Of a stretch of 37,328 bases of DNA, positions 14,906-23,092 are shown in pieces; the first letter of the stretch is position 1, and each line of letters starts with the position of its first letter. The stretch lies in assembly GCA_017962175.1 (NCBI GenBank), contig JAGCVU010000121.1:1-37328 (forward strand), read 5' to 3'. The DNA comes from Bacteroidales bacterium. Lineage in GTDB: Bacteria > Bacteroidota > Bacteroidia > Bacteroidales > UBA3824. The translations under genes were made by a program, and so were the position numbers. Below the pieces are notes generated by a model. The model was not told where the DNA came from. It worked only from the letters and a program-made list of their open reading frames with translations, and made no database searches.

Positions 14906-17656
14906 TTATTTTATGGTATAATTGTATAAATATTTGTCTCTATTGCCTATAATTAGGCTGTAATCGGCTGAGTTTCCGAATTTTGTTATCGAAAAATCGG
15001 AAGTTCCGCTGATTGGGAATCCGTCTTGCGGACGGCATTTGTTGTCGAGTAGGTAAGCTTTGCCTGTGTATTCGCAAGTGATACCTATTTTGGTATTAGC
15101 TCCGCCAAATTTAAATACTATTGGTCGGCCTGTGATGTCGCCATCGGTGTAATAGTCGCCTATTTTCTGGTAGCGGCTGTCGTATATTTCTATTGAGTTG
15201 CCTTCTGTGTATATGTATTCGGCTTGTCCGTCACCGTTGATGTCGTCCATTACAAAGTTGTGGTTTATGCTGTAGTTTTTGATGTTTTTGTTGCCCGACG
15301 ATCCGTCGCTGTTGATGAATTCAATTTCGCCTGCTGCGTTGGTGGTAACAAACCTCATATTGTTTTCGCCAAGCGATGCGTCGATGTAGTATTTCGACTT
15401 GGGAGCTTTGGGAAAATTCTTGGTGGGTACAATTTTAGGCTCGCCCCTACGGTTAAGTATGTAGGTTTTGAGGATGTCGGCAAACACCAAGTATTCGTTG
15501 TCTTTGTATCTAAGGTACTGCACAGGTGTAATAATTTTATCTTTGGTTTCTACGGGAACCCACGTGTCAAGCGGCGTTCCGTTTTTTGTGTAAAGATACA
15601 GTTTTTTGTTGTTGCATGGTACAAAAATTCTGTAGTTTCCGTCATTTTCATAGTCAAAAACTGAAATTTCGCTCGAAATGCCCCCTTTGATTTCTATAGG
15701 ATAGTTGTCGAGGTAGTTTCCGTTTTTGTCGATACAGTGAATGAAGTTTTCGGTGGCAAATAGGTATTGTATTTTGTTGTTTCGATAGATGTCTACTTGG
15801 TAAACTTGCCCCACGATAGGTTCCGGCATCTGCTTTTGCCATAATTTCAAACCGTTTTTATCTATGAGATATATTTTTCGTGATTCGTCTTGCACCAGAA
15901 TGTTGTTTTCGCCGGTTTCAAAGTTTTTTACTATTTGCGGTTTTATTATTACAGTGGAGTCGAGTTCGGTTTTCCATTTTATTAGTCGTTCGGTCTCGAT
16001 CACATCGCTGTATTTCATTACAATGTTGGTGTAAAAACGTTTGTCAATCTTGCTAACTTGAAGTGCTGCAGAGCGGAAATTTTTCAAGCGTCCGTAGTTG
16101 GTTTGATATTCGGTTTTGTTGGTTTGGTTTAAAATGTCGGATATGGCGTTGCGGTTGTAGGCAAGGTCGCTGTAGTAGTAAATGTTGCTTTTTCCGTTTA
16201 CAAGGTCGCGAAATTCTGAGTAGTATGAGTTGTTAGCCAGGGTTTTGCCGGTTTCTATGGCGTTGATGTATTCCTTTATGGCGTTAACATTCTGTGCAAA
16301 AATGAGTTTTGAATTGTATATAGTGAGGTAACTATAGTCCATGGCGCCGAATATCTCGCCAAAGTATGTGGAAAATAGATTTTTGATGGGGAAAAAGTAT
16401 GCAACATATCTTTTGTTGCTTTGTGTTATGATGGGAGTGGCAATTTCGGAATCTTGCTTGTTGTTCTTTTTTTGATACTGTGTTACTATGTTAAGAAGAG
16501 TCTGTTTTGCAAGGTCTTCGTCGTCAGTTTCGGCTATTATGTAGTTGTCGTTGGCTCGTGTGGCAATACTGTAGTCGGTGGTGAATTCGGTGATTCGTTT
16601 GCTTATTATCTTGTATAGATCTTCCTCAAAGTTGATTTTGTATTTTTTAGTGTTGGCATTGTCTTGTATGTCGTAATCGTTTCGGTGGTCGCTAAGGTCG
16701 AGATATTTTTTGAAACTGATTTTGAAACTCTCCATATCAGATATACCGATGGATGCAAATTGGATTGTTTTGCTTGGAATGTACTCTTCAAAACTATTTG
16801 ACACAGGTGATTGACGGTTGAAAATATTGATATACGCACCCGATTTTTCTTTAGCACTGCTGAAACCTGTCATTGTAACACTCTGATTGTGAGCTGATAT
16901 GTCGAGCACCGACCATTCTGCAAACTTGCTAATGCGTTTTGTTACAGATTTTTTGTTTGGATTGAGTTGTGTGCCAATAGTTTCGTAAAATTTTTGGTAA
17001 TTGATAATTATATTGGCCTCTGCATCATCGCCTTTGAGAGTGATTATTTGATCGAGTGGTCTAGTGGTAGCTATTGTGGTGCCTTCTTTTAACTGGCGGA
17101 TGGCATTCTGAACATATATATCGTTGTAACTCATCAGGATAAATTCCTTGAAATACGCGTAATATATGGTTTTTCGATAGTTTTCGGGCTTGACATTTAA
17201 AATCGGCACGTTGTCGTATTTGTTGGCAGCTATCTTTATGTCTTTCTCTTTAGCTTTGCGACTGATGGTTTCAAATAGTGTTTGGGCTGTTTTTTTGCCG
17301 GCATGTATTGCAATCAATCCGTTGATTTTGTTGCCCATATTGTGAAATGACAAGGCAAAATGCTTGTTGCGGACGTCGGCTCGCAGTTGTGTTTCTTCGT
17401 TAAGAATGTTGTTGATATCGGTAAAAATTGTGTTGGCAATTTTAAACTGACTTGTAAGTTTGATATCTTCCCAAGGAGCACCGCCTTCTTTGATTTTGTC
17501 GGTAACAGAAACGATGTCGCTGGTGGTGATGATAACGCTGGCATCGGTGGGTATGGCGCGTAAAACAGGGTCGGCGGAGGTTTCTACGTCGTTTGAACAG
17601 CCCCAGATTAGAAGAGCTGTCAATATGGCTGTGATATATGCCGTTGTTCTTTTCAT
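14906..17656 (-). CDS. Large lipoprotein with DUF3352-like N-terminus and beta-propeller C-terminus
   Basis: A 916-residue protein. The signal peptide has a lipobox (LLIWGC, Cys at residue 20). The N-terminal 550 residues begin DPVLRAIPTDASVIITTSD and resemble DUF3352-type substrate-like proteins, with long mixed alpha/beta segments. The C-terminal 330 residues hold short blade-like repeats: IYLIDKNGLKLWQKQ, HCIDKNGNYLDNYP, LYLYTKNGTPLDTW and YILNRRGEP. An FG-GAP-like calcium loop, DDINGDGQAEYIY, is also present, indicating a beta-propeller. It is the first gene of the operon ending at 12325. I found no good promoter box upstream. Envelope location is well supported; function is not known. 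Confidence 0.83.
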   Translation of the reverse strand: MKRTTAYITAILTALLIWGCSNDVETSADPVLRAIPTDASVIITTSDIVSVTDKIKEGGAPWEDIKLTSQFKIANTIFTDINNILNEETQLRADVRNKHFALSFHNMGNKINGLIAIHAGKKTAQTLFETISRKAKEKDIKIAANKYDNVPILNVKPENYRKTIYYAYFKEFILMSYNDIYVQNAIRQLKEGTTIATTRPLDQIITLKGDDAEANIIINYQKFYETIGTQLNPNKKSVTKRISKFAEWSVLDISAHNQSVTMTGFSSAKEKSGAYINIFNRQSPVSNSFEEYIPSKTIQFASIGISDMESFKISFKKYLDLSDHRNDYDIQDNANTKKYKINFEEDLYKIISKRITEFTTDYSIATRANDNYIIAETDDEDLAKQTLLNIVTQYQKKNNKQDSEIATPIITQSNKRYVAYFFPIKNLFSTYFGEIFGAMDYSYLTIYNSKLIFAQNVNAIKEYINAIETGKTLANNSYYSEFRDLVNGKSNIYYYSDLAYNRNAISDILNQTNKTEYQTNYGRLKNFRSAALQVSKIDKRFYTNIVMKYSDVIETERLIKWKTELDSTVIIKPQIVKNFETGENNILVQDESRKIYLIDKNGLKLWQKQMPEPIVGQVYQVDIYRNNKIQYLFATENFIHCIDKNGNYLDNYPIEIKGGISSEISVFDYENDGNYRIFVPCNNKKLYLYTKNGTPLDTWVPVETKDKIITPVQYLRYKDNEYLVFADILKTYILNRRGEPKIVPTKNFPKAPKSKYYIDASLGENNMRFVTTNAAGEIEFINSDGSSGNKNIKNYSINHNFVMDDINGDGQAEYIYTEGNSIEIYDSRYQKIGDYYTDGDITGRPIVFKFGGANTKIGITCEYTGKAYLLDNKCRPQDGFPISGTSDFSITKFGNSADYSLIIGNRDKYLYNYTIK

Positions 17657-18065
17657 TTTTTCCCTGTAGCGCTGTTTTTTTAAGTTACGAAATTAGATAA
17701 TTTCTCTGATTTTTCGACCCTTTGGTTAAAATTTACGATTATCTTTTTGTTTTACTAATATTTCGTTAAGATAAACGGTCTTTCTCCTTTTATATTTAAT
17801 TTACAATTCTATTTTTTGCTGTAGTGTATCTATTGTATTGTATATTAATAGGTTAGGCAAATAATGTTACATTTGTAATACTAATATCGTTAACATATGG
17901 AAACGTTTTATGTACATCAAATATCATTTGTTTGTATTCTGTATATGATATATAATCATTTTTATAAGTATTCTTTAATTATTTAATATCTCAATTTCCT
18001 TTTGATATTTTTAATTGACATTGCTAATGGCCTTATATATCTGTTTTTTACTGAGATATGGCGTT
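17657..18065. other. 409-base AT-rich intergenic region
   Basis: No coding frame of its own; the plus-strand frame starting near its right edge is antisense to the glycohydrolase gene. A plus-strand -7-like box, TACATTTG (17868-17875), has no proper -33 partner. A one-mismatch -7 box (17687-17694, minus) might serve the propeller lipoprotein gene. No hairpin seen. Confidence 0.55.
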
Positions 18066-18827
18066 TTATCTGAATTTAGCAAAAAACTCGGCTACTATTG
18101 CCTTCATATCGTTGTCGAGATATTTCAAAGCCTTTTCTTTGATTTCTTGAGGTATAGGGTAATATGCCTCGGCAATAGCTCCGGCAATGGATGCTGTGGT
18201 GTCGGTGTCGCCGCCTATTTCTACTGCATTGCGTATGGCTTTTTCAAAACAGTCGGCTTCCATAAAACATTGTATTGCTTGCGGCACAGTGGTCATGCAC
18301 GTGTCGTTCATTCCTTTTACATCGCTGAGAATAGGCAAGTCGTATTCAAAATGCTCTTTGATATAGTCGGGAATGTCTTCTTTTAATAACTTTTTTGTGC
18401 GCAACTTGAATATCAGTGTGGCTACGCATACAGCACCTTTGATGCCTTCGGGGTGACTGTGAGTGGGTTTTGCCGACTTGATTGCTTCTTTTTCGGTTTT
18501 GCTTTCTGAGTCAAACGCCCAACCTATAGAGCTAACGCGCATTGCCGATCCGTTGCCCCAACTGTCGTAAGCTTTGTGCTTGCTGCTTGTGAGCCATTCC
18601 AAAAACTTGCTGCCGTAGCCTCCGAGCGGATACGGATATTTGGTGCACCAGAGAATAAGATTTTCGCCGTAGTCTAATCCTTTGATTATGGCATCGGCAA
18701 TGGCTATGTTGCAAATGGTGTCGTCGGTGAAGGCACACTCCGGCGTAAAGAGTTTAAAATTGGGCATATTTCTGCCTCCGTACTCGAATCGCGAGCCTAC
18801 TATGTCGCCTATTATTGCTCCTAACAT
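18066..18827 (-). CDS. ADP-ribosylglycohydrolase family protein
   Basis: A 253-residue protein with the signature of the DraG/ARH fold. N-terminal LGAIIGDIVGSRFE and FTDDT (residues 33-37) supply metal ligands. NGSAMRVSSIGWAF lies near residue 92, THSHPEGIKGA near 122, and the C-terminal metal/substrate loop EIGGDTDTTASIAGAI at 203-218. Enzymes of this family remove ADP-ribose from proteins or nucleic acids, or hydrolyse related ADP-ribose compounds, using two magnesium ions. The cytoplasmic substrate here is unknown; no ADP-ribosyltransferase is nearby. It starts 21 bases after the MscS-type channel gene and is probably co-transcribed with it. Confidence 0.92.
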   Translation of the reverse strand: MLGAIIGDIVGSRFEYGGRNMPNFKLFTPECAFTDDTICNIAIADAIIKGLDYGENLILWCTKYPYPLGGYGSKFLEWLTSSKHKAYDSWGNGSAMRVSSIGWAFDSESKTEKEAIKSAKPTHSHPEGIKGAVCVATLIFKLRTKKLLKEDIPDYIKEHFEYDLPILSDVKGMNDTCMTTVPQAIQCFMEADCFEKAIRNAVEIGGDTDTTASIAGAIAEAYYPIPQEIKEKALKYLDNDMKAIVAEFFAKFR

Positions 18828-18848
18828 AATTGTGAGGTTTAAAGGTTG

Positions 18849-20429
18849 CTAAATTTGGGTTGCCAACTCTGAGCGGTCGAGCGGAGAAAGTTGGTAAATT
18901 TTTAGGTCAAAGTCGTGGATGATGGTAAACAAATGTTCAAAAAATGCTGTTTGAATCTTTTCAAACGCACCCCATTCCGTTATTTTTGTAAACGCGTATA
19001 TTTCAAGGGGAATGCCAGTTGACGTTGGCTGCATTTGACGTACCATCATGTGCCCGTTTTCCACAAAGATTCCGTCTTTTTCCACAATGCGCTGACTAAC
19101 GCTGTGAGGCAATAGCTCGTTGTTTACATAGTCGTATTCAAGTGTGTGGGTAACGGGGTAAAATATTTTCGGATCTTTTTTGTCAACTTCGATTTTACGA
19201 GCACGGCTCTTGATAAACTTAGAGAAAGAAGCAATGTAGTTGTTGCCGTTTTCATCTGTGCCTATATATTCTTCGGCACTTTCGCCGTTGATTTTCAAAA
19301 ACTCTTCTTTGTTTTCGATGATGTATTCTTCTCGGCTGCCTTTTTTGTTTTTTACTATGGTGGGCTTGTATTTTTTGAACACTTGGAAATTGGCGCGGAT
19401 ATAGAATTCTATATATTTCCTGAATAGTTCAAGGTTTGACATTTCCATTTTGTCAAACTCCACATTCGGGTCGCCACTTTGGATTTGTTCTTTGCGTTCT
19501 TTGATATAATCTTGTAGCAGTGAGAACTTTTGCATTTTGGCAAGAAAATCCTCGTCGGCGGTTTTGATGGTGCTGGCGTCGATGAGTATTGTGCGTTTCA
19601 TACGTCGAGCCTTGGTTTCTTGCATATTGCTCCAGTTGATAAACGATTCGCTCATCAGCGATGCTGTAGGAATGGTTACGATACTATTGTCGAAATTTCT
19701 TACTTTAATGGTGGTGAGATTGATGTCGGTAACGTGTCCTTCTACATTGCGGCTTGCAATAGTAATCCAGTCGTCTTTTTTGAGCATATTCATGGTAGAC
19801 AGCTGAATAGAAGCCACAAATCCCGAAATAGAATCCTTAAACACGAGCAACAGCACAGCTGACATTCCCGCCAAACCTGTAAGCAGTTTTGTGGGATTCT
19901 TGTCTAACAGAATAGAGATTGCAAGAATGGCACAGATAAGTATGGTAATGATGTTTGCCACTTGGATATATCCTTTGAAACTCATCTTGCGACGTTTTTG
20001 CCGCATAATGGAGTCGAGAATATCGTTGGCAGCTTTGAGTGCTTTGAGCACGGTGAGCATTACCGAGAAAATATTGTAAACGTAGCACGCCGTTCTGATG
20101 CGCGACACCCATACAGGATCCGACACCGCAAATTGTATCAAATAATAAATGATAGCTGCGGGCACCATATGCGACAGTGGTACAAGTACTTTGTGCTTAA
20201 CAAGTTCGTCGTCGTACTTGTTTTCGGTCTTGGTAACGATGGTGTGAACCACGCGGTTGATTATCAACTTGGTGATAAAATAGCTGATGAAGCAGATGAT
20301 AGCTATGATCAGCATATTGATAAACCCTTTGAACGTTACAGCCCAATCCAAGGATATGCCCCAACGTACAAAAGTGGCAATCAGATAGTCTGAAAACTCT
20401 TTGAATAGGTCGAAAAGTATTTTGCTCAT
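18849..20429 (-). CDS. MscS-family mechanosensitive channel (YbdG/MscM-like)
   Basis: A 526-residue protein. Residues 1-200 contain about five hydrophobic helices. The pore helix and beta domain follow: VLLLVFKDSISGFVASIQLS, then KKDDWITIASRNVEGHVTDI, KVRNFDNSIVTIPTASL and INWSNMQETKARRMKRT. The C-terminal domain contains KYIEFYIRANFQVFKKYKPT and ends with PLEIYAFTKITEWGAFEKIQ, as in E. coli YbdG (415 residues). Compared with YbdG it is longer, mainly because of an inserted charged segment around residues 350-430 (IENKEEFLKINGES and following). It acts at the inner membrane as a stretch-gated channel. Its promoter is clear (20460-20490). Confidence 0.92.
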   Translation of the reverse strand: MSKILFDLFKEFSDYLIATFVRWGISLDWAVTFKGFINMLIIAIICFISYFITKLIINRVVHTIVTKTENKYDDELVKHKVLVPLSHMVPAAIIYYLIQFAVSDPVWVSRIRTACYVYNIFSVMLTVLKALKAANDILDSIMRQKRRKMSFKGYIQVANIITILICAILAISILLDKNPTKLLTGLAGMSAVLLLVFKDSISGFVASIQLSTMNMLKKDDWITIASRNVEGHVTDINLTTIKVRNFDNSIVTIPTASLMSESFINWSNMQETKARRMKRTILIDASTIKTADEDFLAKMQKFSLLQDYIKERKEQIQSGDPNVEFDKMEMSNLELFRKYIEFYIRANFQVFKKYKPTIVKNKKGSREEYIIENKEEFLKINGESAEEYIGTDENGNNYIASFSKFIKSRARKIEVDKKDPKIFYPVTHTLEYDYVNNELLPHSVSQRIVEKDGIFVENGHMMVRQMQPTSTGIPLEIYAFTKITEWGAFEKIQTAFFEHLFTIIHDFDLKIYQLSPLDRSELATQI

Positions 20430-20459
20430 GGTGCGGTTTGTTGTTGTTATTTAAAATGC

Positions 20460-20490
20460 CAAAGTTATGAGTTTTGACGTTTTTTTCAAA
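20460..20490 (-). promoter_or_regulatory. Promoter of the mscS-like operon
   Basis: On the minus strand, TTTG (20490-20487), 19 bases, TAACTTTG (20467-20460): a full match 30 bases before the ATG at 20429. It lies in the short divergent region shared with dusB. A plus-strand one-mismatch box TTCCTTTG (20500-20507) may serve dusB. Confidence 0.7.
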
Positions 20491-20523
20491 AAAAGTTTGT
20501 TCCTTTGTGAAAAATTTTTTCAA

Positions 20524-21519
20524 ATGTTTACTATCGGAGATATAAAATTTAACCGTTACCCCTTGTTCCTTGCACCTATGGAAGACGTTACAGATGTTTC
20601 CTTCCGCCATATTTGCAAGATGTATGGGGCTGATATGCTTTACACAGAATTTATTGCAAGCGAGGCACTTGTGCGCAATATCGACAAGACAGTAAAAAAA
20701 ATGCACCTTGAAGATTCGGAGCGTCCCACAGGTATACAAATCTACGGACACGACCCCGTACACATGGCAGAGGCTGCGCAAATGGCTGCCGAACTCAAAC
20801 CCGATCTGATCGACATCAACTGCGGATGCCCAGTAAAAAAAATTGCAACCCGTGGCGATGGCGCAGGACTTCTTCAAAATCCCGACCTGATGATCCAGAT
20901 TGTAAAGGCTGTGGTGGCCGCCGTGCCCAATATTCCCGTAACTGTAAAAACCCGCCTTGGCTGGGACGAAAACTCAAAAATTATTGTCCCCCTTGCCGAA
21001 CGTCTTCAAGATGCAGGTATTAAAGCACTTGCCATTCACGGTCGCACTCGTATGCAATTATATAAAGGTGAAGCCGATTGGACTCTCATTGGCGAAGTAA
21101 AGAACAATCCGCGTATGCACATACCCATTATTGGCAACGGCGATGTGGATTCTCCTCAAAAAGCCGCCGAAATGCGCAACCGCTATGGAGTAGATGCCAT
21201 AATGATAGGGCGCGCCGCTGTAGGCTGCCCGTGGATATTTAAAACCGTTCACGAATATTTAGAAACCGGCGTTCTTCCGCCCAAACCCGATTTGGCTGAG
21301 CGTGTTCGTTTGGCTAAATACCAATTGGAAACGTCGATGAATTGGAAGGGCGACATTAGAGGATTATTGGAGATGCGTCGTCACTATTCGCAATATTTCA
21401 AGGGACTACCCGATTTTAAACCTTACAGAATGAGGTTAGTAACCGAACCCGACCCCGCAGTAATCAATTCCATTTTAGACGAGATCGGCGAAGTATACAA
21501 AGATTACCAATTTGAATAG
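20524..21519 (+). CDS. dusB: tRNA-dihydrouridine synthase, DusB type
   Basis: A 331-residue protein. I chose the ATG at 20524 (MFTIGDIKF) over the longer frame from 20467, because family members begin just before LFLAPMEDVTDVSFR and the upstream codons overlap the divergent promoters. The FMN-dependent TIM barrel shows PMEDVTD and DINCGCPVKKIATRGDGAGL, which holds the catalytic Cys. It also has TVKTRLGW, AIHGRTRMQLYKGEADW, the GNGDV phosphate-binding turn and MIGRAAVGCPWIF. The C-terminal helical tRNA-binding domain includes MRRHYSQYFKG. It reduces specific uridines in the tRNA D-loop with NADPH. Monocistronic, closed by the hairpin at 21525-21556. Confidence 0.95.
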   Translation: MFTIGDIKFNRYPLFLAPMEDVTDVSFRHICKMYGADMLYTEFIASEALVRNIDKTVKKMHLEDSERPTGIQIYGHDPVHMAEAAQMAAELKPDLIDINCGCPVKKIATRGDGAGLLQNPDLMIQIVKAVVAAVPNIPVTVKTRLGWDENSKIIVPLAERLQDAGIKALAIHGRTRMQLYKGEADWTLIGEVKNNPRMHIPIIGNGDVDSPQKAAEMRNRYGVDAIMIGRAAVGCPWIFKTVHEYLETGVLPPKPDLAERVRLAKYQLETSMNWKGDIRGLLEMRRHYSQYFKGLPDFKPYRMRLVTEPDPAVINSILDEIGEVYKDYQFE

Positions 21520-21524
21520 ACATA

Positions 21525-21556
21525 AAAAAAGCGGAACTTAATGATTCCGCTTTTTT
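21525..21556. terminator. Bidirectional terminator between dusB and the lysozyme gene
   Basis: AAAAAAGCGGAA (21525-21536) pairs perfectly with TTCCGCTTTTTT (21545-21556) around an 8-base loop, giving a T tract on either strand. It lies 5 bases after the dusB stop and 5 bases after the lysozyme stop on the other strand. Confidence 0.88.
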
Positions 21557-21561
21557 ATTTA

Positions 21562-22188
21562 TTACTCAGTGTTAAACATTGCAATCTCCCATTTTCGGAT
21601 GTTCAAGCTGTACTGGCTTGTTACAAGAGTTCCGTCGGGTTTATGATACTTACACCATTTTCTAAACTCTTCGTCAGGACATTCACCGTTATCGATTTTT
21701 ACCTTCAACTGACTTTTAAGATAACTACCGATACCCTTAGCAAAGATAAAGTGGGCAACCGCCATAAGCTGGTGTTCGTTAAGACCCGAAGTATGTTTGC
21801 GTGCGAGTGAGATACATTTCATAAGGTCGTGACGCAAAAGACGGTCAGCCTCCTTACGAGTAATACGGTCGTCTTTAAAGTGCTCGTTGCTTTTTACCAC
21901 GTGACCGTAACCGATAGTTTTAAAACCGGCGGCACAGTAATAAGCCTTACCACCAGCAAAACCCTCGTGCTTTTTAATAAAAGCTACGGTCTGCTCAAAA
22001 GCATCAGAGCATTCACCTGAAGTAAAATCAGGTATTACCGTAAAATGCTCAACCTCCTCTACAGCAGGTTTGTCTTCTATAAATTCGCCCCTAATCTCAA
22101 TATAATTTTGATCGGGGTAGTTTGCTGTGCTGCTTGAAAGCATTACAGCTAACGTGCTCATTACGAGCTTAAGTATCAAATTCTTCAT
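21562..22188 (-). CDS. GH24 (T4-type) lysozyme, exported
   Basis: A 208-residue protein from ATG 22188; the frame continues to a TTG at 22197, which is less likely. The N-terminal hydrophobic stretch LILKLVMSTLAVML acts as a signal peptide or anchor, followed by a 50-residue acidic linker. The lysozyme domain has the GH24 catalytic layout: Glu75 (KKHEGF), Cys85 in place of the Asp of T4 lysozyme, and Thr91 (KTIGYGH). QLMAVAHFIFAKGIGSYLKS and SLNIRKWEIAMF complete the fold. The E/C/T triad also occurs in some phage enzymes and is active there. It should cut peptidoglycan glycan strands in the periplasm. No holin or phage gene is nearby. Expression is probably controlled through its long leader. 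Confidence 0.88.
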   Translation of the reverse strand: MKNLILKLVMSTLAVMLSSSTANYPDQNYIEIRGEFIEDKPAVEEVEHFTVIPDFTSGECSDAFEQTVAFIKKHEGFAGGKAYYCAAGFKTIGYGHVVKSNEHFKDDRITRKEADRLLRHDLMKCISLARKHTSGLNEHQLMAVAHFIFAKGIGSYLKSQLKVKIDNGECPDEEFRKWCKYHKPDGTLVTSQYSLNIRKWEIAMFNTE

Positions 22189-22362
22189 AACGTTCAAATT
22201 TTAATGTAAATAATCGCTCAGGTATTATCCCTTTTTGATAAATGCCCTGGGCGGCAACTTGCATCGGCTCTTAGGCCGGATCCGAACTTTATAATTTAAA
22301 GTTGTTGTTTTATTCGTTTACAAACGTCTTTTTATATGCGTTTATAATTTATTCTTAAATTC
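22189..22362 (-). promoter_or_regulatory. Long structured 5' leader of the lysozyme gene
   Basis: From the predicted transcript start (near 22362) to the ATG is about 174 bases. It contains a 7-base-pair hairpin AACTTTA/TAAAGTT (22285-22303), then a GC-rich island (22242-22284) in otherwise AT-rich sequence. The island can form CGGC/GCCG around a 6-base loop (22265-22278) and TGCC/GGCA (22243-22256). A further TTATC/GATAA hairpin lies at 22225-22241. I cannot match it to a known riboswitch class. Confidence 0.5.
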
Positions 22363-22368
22363 TTGATG

Positions 22369-22400
22369 CAAATATAAATAAAATAAATGAGAAATGCAAA
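22369..22400 (-). promoter_or_regulatory. Promoter of the lysozyme gene
   Basis: On the minus strand, TTTG (22400-22397), exactly 20 bases, TATATTTG (22376-22369): a perfect match. It is 180 bases upstream of the coding start, which is what defines the long leader. Confidence 0.78.
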
Positions 22401-22475
22401 TATTTTTGCATTTTTTTTTAATTTTTTTTAAAATAAATTATATTTCTGTATTTTGAGGGTATAAAAATGTATCAT

Positions 22476-22505
22476 ATCAATAAAAAATTTGACTTTTTTA
22501 TTGAT
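22476..22505 (-). terminator. AT-rich terminator hairpin after ubiX
   Basis: ATCAATAAAAAA (22476-22487) pairs over 12 bases with TTTTTTATTGAT (22494-22505), with a 6-base loop. It lies 33 bases beyond the ubiX stop and would end the operon. The stem is AT-rich, so its strength is uncertain. Confidence 0.5.
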
Positions 22506-22537
22506 GATGAATAGGGTGGGAGGAGTGGTGTAGATGA

Positions 22538-23092
22538 TTATTCTTGTTGCCATTTATACCCCTCGTTCTTGATGCCAAGCAGCGAGAGTATTCTAAAAAC
22601 AACAGTGTCAGCAAGTTGTTCTATGTTAGTTGGCTTGGAGTAAAACGACGGAGATGCGGGAAGAATGATGCCTCCGGCGAGGGTTATCTGTTCCATGTTT
22701 TTGATATGTATCAGACTTAGAGGCGTTTCGCGGATAGCAAGTATAAGGTGACGACGCTCTTTGAGCATCACATCAGCGGCTCGTGTTATAAGCGAGTCGG
22801 ATACTCCTGAGGCTATTCTGCCCATAGTGCCGCACGAGCATGGACATATTACCATACCATCGTAGGTGCACGAACCCGAGGCAAACGGTGCTAAAAAAGA
22901 GTCATCGGAATATATTGAAATCTTATCATTTTCTAATAGGGGAGAGATGTTCTCTGAATTATAAATTTTTAGTCCATTTTTGCTAAAAACTACACCAATT
23001 TTGGAAACTTCGGGAGCAATGAGTAGTTTTTCGATTAACAGCCGGGCGTAGATAGAGCCGCTGGCGCCTGTGATTGCCAATGCTATTTTCAT
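22538..23092 (-). CDS. ubiX: UbiX-family flavin prenyltransferase
   Basis: A 184-residue protein of normal family length. The FMN-binding N-terminus ALAITGASGSIYARLLIEKL, the MVICPCSCGTMGRIASGVSDSLITRAADV segment (split here into its parts CPCSCGTMGRIASG and SDSLITRAADV), LKERRHLILAIRETPLS and LAGGIILPASPSFY are all present. UbiX attaches a dimethylallyl group to FMN to make the prenylated cofactor used by UbiD-type decarboxylases. No ubiD partner lies in this window. Its ATG overlaps the stop of the upstream barrel gene (ATGA at 23089-23092), so it is translationally coupled as the last gene of the operon starting at 25751. Confidence 0.95.
   Translation of the reverse strand: MKIALAITGASGSIYARLLIEKLLIAPEVSKIGVVFSKNGLKIYNSENISPLLENDKISIYSDDSFLAPFASGSCTYDGMVICPCSCGTMGRIASGVSDSLITRAADVMLKERRHLILAIRETPLSLIHIKNMEQITLAGGIILPASPSFYSKPTNIEQLADTVVFRILSLLGIKNEGYKWQQE

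Noticed and set aside
17868..17875. Plus-strand -7 box TACATTTG as a small-RNA promoter
   Set aside because: No -33 partner at 19-21 bases and no hairpin or terminator downstream before the antisense gene.
21562..22188. Lysozyme gene as a prophage remnant
   Set aside because: No holin, spanin, integrase or structural phage gene is near; the protein has its own export signal and the gene its own promoter and leader.
22215..22231. TPP-riboswitch-like GGGATAATACC in the lysozyme leader
   Set aside because: Only this short piece resembles the TPP motif; the CTGAGA and other conserved parts are absent and the gene is unrelated to thiamine.
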